Shown here one piece after another: positions 8,479 through 16,787 of a stretch of DNA of 64,000 nucleotides. The stretch covers positions 1-64,000 of the forward strand of contig NZ_JACORU010000002.1 of assembly GCF_014297445.1 (NCBI RefSeq), given 5' to 3'. This DNA is from Ramlibacter albus. GTDB lineage: Bacteria > Pseudomonadota > Gammaproteobacteria > Burkholderiales > Burkholderiaceae_C. The position numbers were made by a program, and so were the translations under genes. Each line of letters starts with the position of its first letter. Positions within the stretch are counted from its first letter, which is position 1. The notes below the pieces were generated by a model. That model saw nothing but the letters and a program-made list of their open reading frames with translations. It did not search any database and was not told the DNA's origin.

Positions 8479-10068
8479 ATGACCGCCGACACCGCCGCCC
8501 ACTCCATCTGGTCCCCGCTGCGCCGCCCCGCCTTCCGCGGGCTGTGGACCGGCAGCGCGCTTTACTTCACCGGCAACGCCATGCAGTCCATGGCCGCGTC
8601 GTGGCTGATGGTGGAGCGCACCGGCTCCTCCTTCCTCGCGGCGCTGGTGCAGACGGCCGTGTTCCTGCCGATGTTCCTGCTGGCGCTGCCGGCGGGCGTG
8701 ATGGCCGACACGACGGACCGCGGCCGGCTCATCACCACGGCGCTTGCGGTGCAGGCGGGCATCGTCCTTTTGCTTTCCCTGCTGGCGATGATCGGTTGGG
8801 CGGGGCCCGCGACGCTGCTGGTCTTCACGTTCGCGGCGGGCTGCTGCACGGCGCTGTTGTCGCCGGCGTGGAACACCTCGGTGGCCGACGCCGTGCCACG
8901 AGAGGAGATGCCGCAGGCGATCACGGCCACGTCGATCGCATGGAACAGCGCACGGGCGCTCGGGCCTTCCATCGCGGGCTTCGTGTTTGCCGCGATGGGC
9001 GCAGGCTGGGTGTTCGCGTGCACGGTGCTGACCGTGTTCGCGCTGATGTACGCGGTGCGGCGGCATCCGCCGAAGGCCCACGTGAAGTCCAAGTTGCCGG
9101 CGGAGCGGTTGTGGGGCGGCACGCTCGCCGCGCTGCGCTACGCGCGCTACTCGCCGCTGATCCTGGCGCAACTTCTGCGAACGATCGCGTACGCGGGCAC
9201 CGGCGCGGCGCTGTGGGGCTTGCTGCCGGCGATCGCGGCGCAGCAGCTCAAGATGGGCGCCACCGGCTTCGGCTTCCTCATGGGGTGCCTGGGCACCGGT
9301 GCCGTCGCTGCAGGTCTCGTGCTCGGCAAGGTGCGCGCGCGCATGGGGCTCGAGCGTCTCGTCACGACGGGCTGCGTGCTCTTCGCGGTCGCCATGCTCG
9401 TGGCGGCGTACGTTCAGGTGCACCTGGTCGTTTATGTCACGTTGGCCGTGGGCGGCGCGGCGTGGATGAGCGTGATGGCCACCTTCAACACGGCCACGCA
9501 GTCGAGCGCGCCGCCGTGGGTGCGTTCGCGCGCAGCGGCGCTGCACACGGTCAGCGCGCTGGGCTCGTTCGCCATCGGTTCGGCCTTCTGGGGCGCGATC
9601 TCGGGCGTGGCGGGCTTGCCAGCAACCTTGACTCTCGCTGCGCTCGCGATGGTGGCCGGCATCACGCTTGCGCGCTACTTCCCCTTGCGCATCGGCGACG
9701 TGCAGGAGGTGACGCCCGGCGCCGCGTGGGAAGAGGTCTACGTGAAGGACGTCCCGCGCCCCGACGACGGGCCGGTGTCGGTGGAGGTGATCTACCGCAT
9801 CCGCGACGGCGAGGCCGAGGAGTTCCTGCACGCCGTCACGCAGCTGCGCGATTCGCGCCGCCGCGACGGCGCCACACTGTGGCGCGTGTACCGCGACATC
9901 GGCGACCCGTCGCGCTATGTGGAGCGCTTCATCGTCGCGAGCTGGGCCGACTACCTGCACCAGCGCGCGCGGGCCACGCTCGCCGACCAGGAGCTCGAGG
10001 CGCGCGTGCGCGAGTTCCTGCAGGCGGGCGAGGGCGTGACGATGCAGCACTACATCGCGGAGCGATAA
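8479..10068 (+). CDS. MFS transporter (MFS_3/DHA3 type) with C-terminal ferredoxin-like domain
   Basis: This 529-residue protein has about 12 membrane helices in residues 20-405, and the N-terminal segment AFRGLWTGSALYFTGNAMQS is characteristic of the MFS_3 (EntS-like) family. After the last helix there is a soluble domain of about 115 residues (VSVEVIYRIRDGEAEEFL, then TLWRVYRDIGDPSRYVERF) resembling a dimeric alpha/beta-barrel (ABM-like) fold. This tail recurs in some MFS_3 proteins and is not a frameshift artefact. It probably exports a small molecule from the cytoplasm; the substrate is unknown. It sits between the PhyH gene and a second MFS gene. Confidence 0.8.
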   Translation: MTADTAAHSIWSPLRRPAFRGLWTGSALYFTGNAMQSMAASWLMVERTGSSFLAALVQTAVFLPMFLLALPAGVMADTTDRGRLITTALAVQAGIVLLLSLLAMIGWAGPATLLVFTFAAGCCTALLSPAWNTSVADAVPREEMPQAITATSIAWNSARALGPSIAGFVFAAMGAGWVFACTVLTVFALMYAVRRHPPKAHVKSKLPAERLWGGTLAALRYARYSPLILAQLLRTIAYAGTGAALWGLLPAIAAQQLKMGATGFGFLMGCLGTGAVAAGLVLGKVRARMGLERLVTTGCVLFAVAMLVAAYVQVHLVVYVTLAVGGAAWMSVMATFNTATQSSAPPWVRSRAAALHTVSALGSFAIGSAFWGAISGVAGLPATLTLAALAMVAGITLARYFPLRIGDVQEVTPGAAWEEVYVKDVPRPDDGPVSVEVIYRIRDGEAEEFLHAVTQLRDSRRRDGATLWRVYRDIGDPSRYVERFIVASWADYLHQRARATLADQELEARVREFLQAGEGVTMQHYIAER

Positions 10069-10082
10069 CAAGGACAAGCAGT

Positions 10083-11309
10083 TTGAAAGTCTTCTACGGC
10101 TGGCGCCTCGTGGCCGCGGGCGCCATCATCCAGTTCCTCCATGCGGGGCTGCTGCTGCAGGCGTTCGGCGCGTACGTGGCCGTGCTGTCGGACGAGATGG
10201 GCTGGAGCAAGACGGCGCTGTCGGGCGGCGCCGCGCTGCAGTCCATCGAAGGCGCGCTGCTCGGCCCGGCACTCGGCTGGATCATGGACCGCTTCGGCGG
10301 GCGCGCGATGATGCAGCTGGGCATCGTCGCATTCGGGCTGGGCTTCATGGCGCTCAGCCAGATCGACACAATCGGCGGCTTTTACACGGCCATCCTGATC
10401 ATCGCCATCGGCAGCAGTTTCTCGGGGTACTTTCCGCTGAGCGTGACGCTGGTGCACTGGTTCCGGCGCAAGCGGGCGAGGGCGTTGTCGACGATGGGGT
10501 TGGGGCTGGCGCTGGGCGGGCTGGCGGTGCCGGTGGTGGCTGCGTCGATCGGCGCGTTCGGCTGGCGCGCCACGGCGTTCGGCTCCGGTGTGATTTCCAT
10601 CGTCGTGGGCTTGCCGTTGGCACGCATGTTCCGCAGGTACCCATCGGAGATCGGCGAGACCGAAGACGGCATGCCGGCCGATGCACCCGTGCCATTGAAT
10701 GCCGATGCGGGGGATGCGGCCGGTCCGCAACGCCAGTTCACGGCCGCTGAAGCGCTGCGCACGCCCGCCTTCTGGCTGCTGGGTGCGGGGCATGGCATGG
10801 CGCTGCTGGTGGTCAGCGCGGTCAACGTGCATGCGATATCGCACATCAAGGAGGGGCTGGGCTATTCGGTGGCGCAGGCTTCGCTGGTGTTCACGCTGCT
10901 GACCATTTCGCAGGTGGGTGGGCTGTTGCTGGGTGCGGCGGTCGGCGACAAGTGGGAGAAGCGCAAGGTCGCCGCGGCGTGCATGGTGGCGCATGCGGCG
11001 GGGCTCTTGATGCTCGCGTATGCGACGCATCCAGTGATGCTGGCCGCCTTCGCGGTGCTGCATGGCGCCGCGTGGGGATTGCGCGGGCCGTTCATGCAGG
11101 CCATTCGCGCGGATTACTTCGGCGTGCAGGCGATCGGGATGATCATGGGGGTGTCGGCGTTCCTCATTGCGGTGGGGCAAGTGGCCGGGCCGCTGGTGGC
11201 GGGGGCGTTCAGGGACGCGCATGGGCATTACCAGGTGGGGTTCACGGTGCTGGCGCTGATTGCGGGGGCCGGGTGTGTGGTGTTTGGGATGGCGAGGAAG
11301 CCGGGGTGA
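10083..11309 (+). CDS. MFS transporter (monocarboxylate/OFA-like)
   Basis: A 408-residue inner-membrane protein. It starts at TTG (10083) with AAGGA 8 bases upstream, which places the first helix right after the N-terminus (FYGWRLVAAGAIIQFLHAG). About 12 helices are visible, with the MFS loop 2-3 signature as GWIMDRFGGR, a family-typical GWSKTALSGGAAL before helix 2, and HWFRRKRARALS between helices 4 and 5. The pattern resembles OFA/monocarboxylate porters that take up organic acids; the substrate is not determinable. It follows the previous MFS gene by 14 bases and is probably cotranscribed. Confidence 0.78.
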   Translation: MKVFYGWRLVAAGAIIQFLHAGLLLQAFGAYVAVLSDEMGWSKTALSGGAALQSIEGALLGPALGWIMDRFGGRAMMQLGIVAFGLGFMALSQIDTIGGFYTAILIIAIGSSFSGYFPLSVTLVHWFRRKRARALSTMGLGLALGGLAVPVVAASIGAFGWRATAFGSGVISIVVGLPLARMFRRYPSEIGETEDGMPADAPVPLNADAGDAAGPQRQFTAAEALRTPAFWLLGAGHGMALLVVSAVNVHAISHIKEGLGYSVAQASLVFTLLTISQVGGLLLGAAVGDKWEKRKVAAACMVAHAAGLLMLAYATHPVMLAAFAVLHGAAWGLRGPFMQAIRADYFGVQAIGMIMGVSAFLIAVGQVAGPLVAGAFRDAHGHYQVGFTVLALIAGAGCVVFGMARKPG

Positions 11310-11337
11310 GCTTCCGCATCCTGCAACCGGAGGAGAT

Positions 11338-11359
11338 CCCCTGTCAGTCCTGACAGGGG
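11338..11359. repeat. Perfect 10-bp inverted repeat with 2-base spacer
   Basis: Arms CCCCTGTCAG (11338-11347) and CTGACAGGGG (11350-11359) flank TC. As RNA it would be a GC-rich hairpin, but no T-run follows, and as DNA it is a dyad suited to a dimeric regulator. It lies 29 bases after the MFS stop and 65 bases before the lipoprotein start, so it may be a terminator for the upstream pair or an operator of the downstream cassette. Confidence 0.6.
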
Positions 11360-11382
11360 GCGCCGTGCAGGTCGGCCCGTTC

Positions 11383-11402
11383 TCTGGCGTACTGGCGCCA
11401 GA
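11383..11402. repeat. Second inverted repeat in the lipoprotein leader
   Basis: Arms TCTGGCG (11383-11389) and CGCCAGA (11396-11402) are separated by 6 bases. It lies 22 bases upstream of the lipoprotein start codon and just upstream of the AAGGAG/GGGGA ribosome site, so if transcribed it would form a leader hairpin close to the initiation region. Confidence 0.4.
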
Positions 11403-11423
11403 CTCAAGGAGACGGGGACTGCA

Positions 11424-12218
11424 ATGAAGTGGCCGATCATCATCATGGCGGGCGTGCTCTCGGGCTGCGGCTCGCTGCCCAAGGACCAACAGCAAGTAGT
11501 TGACCAGGCGAAGAACCTCTGTTCGGTCGTCAACCTCAACCAGGGGCGCTTGAAGCTGAGCGCCACGATGAAGGTGAACGGCCAGACGACGCCCCAGCAA
11601 GTCGTCGACACCAGCAAGATCGGTGCCGTGGGCGAGCGGGCCGTCTTCCAGACGCTGGTGCAGCAGGACCTGTGCATGCTGAGTTACACCATGCCTTCGT
11701 TCCCCAGCGACAAGCTCAGTGCGTGGGCGAAGGAGACCAGCCTGGCGTTCGACGCGTGGAAGCCGGTGGTCCCCGCAACGTACGCGGCCGACATCACCGC
11801 GCTGCGCAACGCCGAGAACGAGCACCTCGCCAGGATCAAAGGCTGGCAGCCGAGCAAGGGCACCCCCATGAGCTTCGAGCTGTTCAACGCCGCCATTCCG
11901 CGCCAGGACTTCCTCACCGTCGTATCGGTCGATGCGGGTTTCCAGTTCGGACCAGCCGCGAAGTTCGAGTTCGTCAAGTTCGACGGCTCGAGTGGAAAGC
12001 TGGTGCTGTGCCCCTCCGAGATTTCGGTGGCGATCCGGCCCGCGCTCAACGGCGTGCGGCAGGCGGTGGGCCGCTACGCGATGGGACATTCCTCCGACCG
12101 GGACATGGTCAGCGAACTCGTTTCCGCCGTGTACAACGCAGGCGCCACGCGCATCCAGGAGTCGCAGGACGCCGCGAAGGTCAAGCCGGCGGCAACGGCC
12201 ATCCAGGGCTGCAGCTGA
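11424..12218 (+). CDS. Predicted lipoprotein of unknown function
   Basis: A 264-residue protein with a type II signal peptide: MKWPIIIMAGVLSGCGSL, with lipobox LSGC and lipidated Cys15. The mature part has no recognised domain. It carries helical stretches, a beta-rich middle (SGKLVLCPSEISVAI) and four further Cys residues (33, 83, 197, 263) that could form disulfides in the periplasm. The C-terminal PAATAIQGCS ends in a Cys. The OmpA-like gene starts 17 bases downstream, so the two probably act together in the envelope. I cannot assign a family. Confidence 0.7.
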   Translation: MKWPIIIMAGVLSGCGSLPKDQQQVVDQAKNLCSVVNLNQGRLKLSATMKVNGQTTPQQVVDTSKIGAVGERAVFQTLVQQDLCMLSYTMPSFPSDKLSAWAKETSLAFDAWKPVVPATYAADITALRNAENEHLARIKGWQPSKGTPMSFELFNAAIPRQDFLTVVSVDAGFQFGPAAKFEFVKFDGSSGKLVLCPSEISVAIRPALNGVRQAVGRYAMGHSSDRDMVSELVSAVYNAGATRIQESQDAAKVKPAATAIQGCS

Positions 12219-12234
12219 CGCGCCGGGGGTCACC

Positions 12235-13170
12235 TTGTCCTCCGCGCTGGAAGTCATTCTCCCGCTGGCCATCGCCGCCTCATCCGCGTACTCGGACTGG
12301 AACCGCTGCACACCCGCGGCGCACAGCGATCCCGTGGCCGAGAGCTTTTGCGGGGACCTGCGCGATTCGCTCGGGAGCGCCTGCACGGCGATGCTGGCGC
12401 TGCCCCTGCCGGCAAGCGTGCAGCTGTTCGGGCGGCGAACGGTGACGCCCGTCGCGTTCAGCGAGCTTACCCGGTCATCCATTCGGGAGTCGTACGGCGC
12501 TTGCACCGATTACTGGACCGGTGCGATCACTTACGACCAGTACCTGGACCGGCTTGCCGACAAGGTCTCGGTGCTGAACGCCTTGTATCGCAGCCTGCCC
12601 CAGGCGCCACAGGGCGGCGCCACCCCTTTCACCGAAGCCGCCAGGGCGCAGAACGTACCCGCCACGAAGCTCGCCCAGGCGGACGAGCGCTCGGGGGCGG
12701 GGCAGCCCCCGACAGCGCCGCCCGACGCCGCTGCACCCTGGAAAAAGGACCTCGATGCGCTCGAGGGGCGCCTCGTGCGCAAGCTGGATGAGATGAAACC
12801 ATCCCCGCAGCCTCCGCCGCCCACGCCGCCGGTGGTGAAATGGCGCCTGCTTTCGGAAGCCAGCTTCGCAACGGGCCAGTGGCGGCTCGCCGGCCGGGAA
12901 GCATGCCAAGGGCTCCTTGCGCGCCTCGCGCACGCCGGGCTCAAGGGGCCGGCGACGCCGTTGCGAGTGATCGGATACGCGGATGCGACGGGAACGCCCG
13001 CGCGCAACGCCGCCCTGTCGCACCAGCGCGCGCAAGCAGTGGCCGCCTGCCTTGTCGAGTCGGGGGGCATCCAGGCGGTGCACATCGAGGCGACCGGTGC
13101 CGGTGTCCTGCCGCTCTCGACACGGGGTTCCGCGCAGGCACGGCGCGTGTCCGTGTTTGCCGCCGACTGA
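12235..13170 (+). CDS. OmpA-family C-terminal domain protein
   Basis: This 311-residue protein starts at TTG (12235) with GGGGGT 4-9 bases upstream; no ATG gives a sensible N-terminus. Residues 1-130 are an unassigned domain with several Cys (SDWNRC, VAESFCGDL, GSACTAM, SYGACTDYW). A Pro/Ala-rich linker (PSPQPPPPTPPVV) follows. The C-terminal 120 residues resemble the peptidoglycan-binding OmpA domain: LRVIGYADATGTPARN, then LSHQRAQAVAACLV and RRVSVFAAD. A typical Sec signal is not obvious; the first segment ALEVILPLAIAASSAYS could act as one. It is probably an envelope protein tethered to peptidoglycan and paired with the upstream lipoprotein. Confidence 0.68.
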   Translation: MSSALEVILPLAIAASSAYSDWNRCTPAAHSDPVAESFCGDLRDSLGSACTAMLALPLPASVQLFGRRTVTPVAFSELTRSSIRESYGACTDYWTGAITYDQYLDRLADKVSVLNALYRSLPQAPQGGATPFTEAARAQNVPATKLAQADERSGAGQPPTAPPDAAAPWKKDLDALEGRLVRKLDEMKPSPQPPPPTPPVVKWRLLSEASFATGQWRLAGREACQGLLARLAHAGLKGPATPLRVIGYADATGTPARNAALSHQRAQAVAACLVESGGIQAVHIEATGAGVLPLSTRGSAQARRVSVFAAD

Positions 13171-13176
13171 GGCCCT

Positions 13177-13205
13177 TTGCCCGGTGGAACACTTTTAAGT
13201 ACATT
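13177..13205 (+). promoter_or_regulatory. Putative sigma70 promoter of the SGNH/TIM-barrel gene pair
   Basis: TTGCCC (13177-13182) and TACATT (13200-13205) are separated by an ideal 17 bases. Transcription would start near 13212, leaving a short leader that contains the GGAGGAGG ribosome site before the ATG at 13229. Confidence 0.5.
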
Positions 13206-13228
13206 GCATGGTGGAGGAGGACCTCCCC

Positions 13229-14002
13229 ATGCCCGCCAATGTGTACTGGGGCACCCACGGCGCCCTCGCGCAATCCGCCGCCCCCGCCGTCATGATGATC
13301 GGCGACTCCTGGTTCTGGTACCCCTTCGACAACCTCGCTACCGAACTCGGCGGCCTGTTCCCCAACGAGGAGTTCCTCGTCGTGGGCAACAACGGCTCCG
13401 AAGCGGCGGAGTGGGCCACCAAGTACCGCAAGGACATCGACTACGCCTTCCGCTTCTACGGCAAGAGCGTCAAGGCCCTGATGCTCAGTGGCGGCGGCAA
13501 CGACGTCGCGGGCATGAAGGACTTCCTTCGCATCGTCAGGGACGTGTGCAAGGGCGCGAAGGACGTGGACGAGTGCTACCGCCAGAGCGAGCCGGACGCG
13601 CTGATGGCGGGCATCATGGGCCACTACCGCACGCTGATCACGAAGTTCCGCGGCTACAACGCGAGCGCGCCGGTCATCCTGCAGCACTACGACTACGCAT
13701 GGCCCACGGGCGCCGGCGTGTTCGGCCCGGCGGACTGGCTGAAGGAGCCGATGGTGAAGGCGCAGGTGCCCGTGGCTCTGCGGCGCGACCTGTTCCGCGA
13801 CCTGATCAACCGCCTGCGCAAGGCGCAGATGGAGCTGGCCAAGGACACGAAGAACCTCGGCCCGATCTTCGTCGCCAAGACCGCGGGCACATTGCCCGAG
13901 GACGCCGGCTACTGGGCGAACGAGCTGCACCCCACGCCGCAAGGCTTCCACATGATCGCGGCCGGCCCCGTGAAGCAGGCTGTGAAGGCGGCACTGTCAT
14001 GA
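13229..14002 (+). CDS. SGNH/GDSL-like hydrolase
   Basis: This protein of about 257 residues starts at ATG 13229, 8 bases after GGAGGAGG; an upstream in-frame ATG at 13208 lacks such a site. Block I is MMIGDSWFWYP (Ser of GDS at about residue 26), block III is LSGGGNDVAG, and the block V equivalent is WANELHPTPQGF. The usual Asp of the DxxH element is Asn here (NELH), so the catalytic machinery would be a Ser-His dyad or altered. SGNH enzymes are esterases, lipases or carbohydrate deacetylases. No signal peptide is visible. The next gene overlaps by 4 bases (ATGA), implying a functional pair. Confidence 0.72.
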   Translation: MPANVYWGTHGALAQSAAPAVMMIGDSWFWYPFDNLATELGGLFPNEEFLVVGNNGSEAAEWATKYRKDIDYAFRFYGKSVKALMLSGGGNDVAGMKDFLRIVRDVCKGAKDVDECYRQSEPDALMAGIMGHYRTLITKFRGYNASAPVILQHYDYAWPTGAGVFGPADWLKEPMVKAQVPVALRRDLFRDLINRLRKAQMELAKDTKNLGPIFVAKTAGTLPEDAGYWANELHPTPQGFHMIAAGPVKQAVKAALS

Positions 14003-14790
14003 GCGCGCAGCTGGCCGGGCGCAACATGTTCATCTGGCGGCTCGCGCCCGTCGTCAAGGCGGAGATCGGCGTGGCCGCGATGGCGCGCAAGGCGGAAGCG
14101 GCGGGGCTCTCGGGTGTCTGGATCAAGATCGCCGAAGGCGACGAGCCTTTCGACAACGTGCGGCCCAGGCAGCTGCCGCTGTTCAAGGAAGTGCTGCAGG
14201 CACTGCGCGAGAAGAAGGTCTCGGTGTGGGGCTGGCACGTGCCGCACGGGGGCAGCGTGGCGCATGCGGCCGAGGAGGGCGCGGTGGCGGCGCAGATCGC
14301 CATCGACCTGGGCATCGATGGCGTGTTGATGGACGCCGAAGGCGGTTCAGGCTATTTCAACGGCGGCGCGGTGGAGGCGGACGCATACGCCTCCGCGCTG
14401 CGCAGCAAGCTTTCGGCGGCAAAGCTGGGCATCGCGATGTGCGGCAACGACATCCCGAAGAATTTCCCCGGCTACGCCTTCGATGCGTTCGTCAAGCACG
14501 CCCGCTTCAATGCGCCGCAGGTCTACTACGGCGCAAGCCCCAGCGTGAACAACCGGCTGGAGCGTGCGATCAAGGCCAACGCGCACGTGAAGGTGCCGTT
14601 TGTGCCCGTGGGCGCCGCGTGGATCGGCACGGGCGACGGAGGATGCGAGACCGCGTCGGCGTGCGCCGAGCGCGCACGCGAGTTCCTGCGCCTCGTCGAC
14701 GAACATGGGTTCGTGGGCTGCAGCTTCTGGCACTGGATGGGCGCGCCCGCCGCGTTCTGGCAGGTGATGGTGGAGACGGCACAGGCTTAG
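13999..14790 (+). CDS. TIM-barrel-like protein, possible glycoside hydrolase
   Basis: This 263-residue soluble protein is translationally coupled to the SGNH gene (ATGA overlap). The strand/helix order and segments GVWIKIAEGDE, VSVWGWHVPHGG, GIDGVLMDAEGG, APQVYYGAS and GCSFWHWMGAP resemble (beta/alpha)8 glycosidases of the GH25-like or DUF1906-like kind, with acidic residues at strand ends (IAEGDE, MDAEGG) as possible catalysts. This is a fold-level impression, not a family assignment. The pairing with an SGNH enzyme suggests joint processing of a polysaccharide or peptidoglycan. Its stop codon overlaps the stop of the convergent protease gene. Confidence 0.6.
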   Translation: MSAQLAGRNMFIWRLAPVVKAEIGVAAMARKAEAAGLSGVWIKIAEGDEPFDNVRPRQLPLFKEVLQALREKKVSVWGWHVPHGGSVAHAAEEGAVAAQIAIDLGIDGVLMDAEGGSGYFNGGAVEADAYASALRSKLSAAKLGIAMCGNDIPKNFPGYAFDAFVKHARFNAPQVYYGASPSVNNRLERAIKANAHVKVPFVPVGAAWIGTGDGGCETASACAERAREFLRLVDEHGFVGCSFWHWMGAPAAFWQVMVETAQA

Positions 14791-15932
14791 GCCACGCCCA
14801 CCGTCGTCACCGCCACCAAGTCCGCATCGACCCGGTCGTTGAACGCCACGGCCACGTTGCCGTACACCGCATCGCTCTCCAGCCCCGCGAGCAGGTTCGT
14901 CATGTTCAACACCACCTGCCCGCGCGCATCCGGGTACCACACGAACACGGACGTCACCGCATCCAGCAGCGCGTAGTAGCTCGCCGTCGGGTTGCTCCCG
15001 CCCAGCGTCGAGGGCCGCACGCCGAGGTCCTGCAGCACCAGCGACGCGAGCTGGTCCGCGGGCGCCGCCGCGAAGTCATTTGCGAGGTCCTTCGCATACG
15101 CAGGCACGCCCTCTACGCCCACGCGCGCGATCAGGTCGCGGGCGTTGTCCGTGCCGGGCGCGACACCGTAGAACGCGCGGTACACCGCAAGCGCCGATTC
15201 GGTCTGCAGGGAAGTCGGCTGCCGCCACTGCAGCAGCCAATCGTCCGTGCTGAGGAACGAGAACACCGGATCGCGCACCATGCCCAGGTCCGCCCACGAC
15301 GAGACGCCGCCGCTGCCGCCGCTCTTCACGCCGAGCACGTAGTAGTCGTTGGTGAACAGCGGCCCGCCGCTGCTGCCCGGGCCCAGCCCGCCGGCCGTGG
15401 CCGTGTAAACGCCGTAGGTCGAATTGCGCTCGACGAACACGTCGCCGGTCATCATGCCCGTGCCGTTGTTCGGGTAGCCGATCTCGATGGCCCACTGCGA
15501 GAAGTCGCTGCCGGGGTCGATGCCGAACCAGCCGGTGGCGTCACCCACGCGCGTCGACAGGCCGATCACGGCCACGTCGAACTGGCTTTCGGAGAACGAC
15601 ACGCCGGGGTTCGAGTCGCTGAACACCCGGTCCGTGAAGCGCAACGCATCCCACGCAAAGGTGCCGGCCCGCAGCGACCAGCTTTGCGTGCCGGAGTCGA
15701 AGCGGTTCGCCGCGCTGTTGAAGTCCACGCCGAAGAACAGGTCGAAGTTCTTCGCGAGGCCGCCGTGCGCAGGGTCGTAGATCACGTGCGTGGCGGTCAG
15801 CACGTCGTTCGGGCCCACCATGGACACGGTGCCGCGGGTGACCGTGCCGTCGGCCCAGTAGACCTGGATCAAACCCACGGCGGAATAGGGCGCCGTGGTC
15901 AGTTCGGAGTTGGTGACTTCTCTTGTAGCCAT
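14787..15932 (-). CDS. Trypsin-like serine protease with C-terminal secretion-type domain
   Basis: A 381-residue protein. The chymotrypsin-fold triad is visible as His in VLTATHVIYDP, Asp in SQFDVAVIGLS and Ser in GPGSSGGPLF. The N-terminus has no Sec signal (MATREVTNSELTTAPYSAVG). The C-terminal 150 residues (ALAVYRAFYGVAPG, NMTNLLAGLESDAVYGNVAV, AFNDRVDADL) resemble DUF4214/RTX-protein tails often found in type I-secreted proteins of Burkholderiales, so export without a signal peptide is plausible. It is tail-to-tail with the TIM-barrel gene, with 4 bases shared. Its start lies 61 bases after the stop of the alpha/beta hydrolase gene. Confidence 0.78.
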   Translation of the reverse strand: MATREVTNSELTTAPYSAVGLIQVYWADGTVTRGTVSMVGPNDVLTATHVIYDPAHGGLAKNFDLFFGVDFNSAANRFDSGTQSWSLRAGTFAWDALRFTDRVFSDSNPGVSFSESQFDVAVIGLSTRVGDATGWFGIDPGSDFSQWAIEIGYPNNGTGMMTGDVFVERNSTYGVYTATAGGLGPGSSGGPLFTNDYYVLGVKSGGSGGVSSWADLGMVRDPVFSFLSTDDWLLQWRQPTSLQTESALAVYRAFYGVAPGTDNARDLIARVGVEGVPAYAKDLANDFAAAPADQLASLVLQDLGVRPSTLGGSNPTASYYALLDAVTSVFVWYPDARGQVVLNMTNLLAGLESDAVYGNVAVAFNDRVDADLVAVTTVGVA

Positions 15933-15993
15933 GCCTCATGCTTGCGGCTGCCGCCGCACGCCGCTGCCAGCGTGCGCCGCGAAAGCGTGTCGG

Positions 15994-16755
15994 TCAAGGG
16001 CGGCTCAGCAAGCCCAGCACCGCCTCGTTGAAAGCCTCGGCCTGTTCGTATTGCACCCAGTGCCCCGCGCGCGGGATGAAAACGAGCTCGCGTTTGTTGG
16101 GCATCGACTCGATCACCGCGGTGAGCTCGGGCATCAGCTCGTCGTACAGCGCATCGTGCTCGCCGTAGACCGCATCGAACCTGCACTGCAGCCGCGGCAG
16201 CGTGCGCTTGACGATGTCCGTCATTGCGAGGCTGCGGCGGCGCATGCGGTCGCGGCCCACGTTCTGCGCCTGCAGGTGCACGGCGAGGTCGTCGATGGCC
16301 GCGGGGTCGTGCAGCATAAGGATGCCGAGGTTGCGCCGGTGCACTTCGGCGCGCTTGTCCGCGGTGTCGAGGTGGCGCCAGTCGAACAGCTTCAGCCGCT
16401 TGTCGCGCAGGCCGAAGCCCGGCGCACCGACGATCACCAGGTGCCGCACCAGCTGCGGGTGCGCAGCGGCGATCATCACCGAGAGCATGCCGCCGAAGGA
16501 GAAGCCGACGAGGTCGTGCGGCCCCTCGCCCGCCACGTTGCGCAGGCTCTGCGCCATGGGCTCCACCATGCCGTCGGCATCGCGCACGCCTTCGGGCGCG
16601 GCGGAGTCGCCGAAGCCCGGCAGGTCGGGCACCACGACGCGCCGGCCCGCGGCCGCGAATGCCTGCACGTTGCGTATCCAGTGGCTCCAGCTGCCGCTGC
16701 CGCCGTGCAGCAGCACGAGCGGCGGTGAGGCGTCGTCGCCCCACACGTGCCGCAC
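15994..16755 (-). CDS. Alpha/beta-fold hydrolase
   Basis: This protein of about 253 residues has an oxyanion segment LVLLHGGSGSW, nucleophile elbow VGFSFGGML, an acid in VYGEHDALYD and the catalytic His in RAGHWVQYEQ. The start is uncertain. GTG at 16755 is used here, but coding-like sequence (RRVEDNGI) continues upstream to the PLD stop. The nearest upstream ATG in frame (16857) would overlap the PLD gene by about 70 bases. The substrate is unknown; the fold is shared by esterases and C-C hydrolases. It is the third gene of a minus-strand run MFS-PLD-hydrolase. Confidence 0.75.
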   Translation of the reverse strand: MRHVWGDDASPPLVLLHGGSGSWSHWIRNVQAFAAAGRRVVVPDLPGFGDSAAPEGVRDADGMVEPMAQSLRNVAGEGPHDLVGFSFGGMLSVMIAAAHPQLVRHLVIVGAPGFGLRDKRLKLFDWRHLDTADKRAEVHRRNLGILMLHDPAAIDDLAVHLQAQNVGRDRMRRRSLAMTDIVKRTLPRLQCRFDAVYGEHDALYDELMPELTAVIESMPNKRELVFIPRAGHWVQYEQAEAFNEAVLGLLSRP

Positions 16756-16787
16756 GATGCCGTTGTCTTCGACGCGGCGCGCGCCTT

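Noticed and set aside
8377..10077. A 566-codon minus-strand frame opposite the first MFS gene
   Set aside because: Composition is Arg/His/Gln-rich and lacks hydrophobic or domain pattern, whereas the plus strand encodes a clear transporter.
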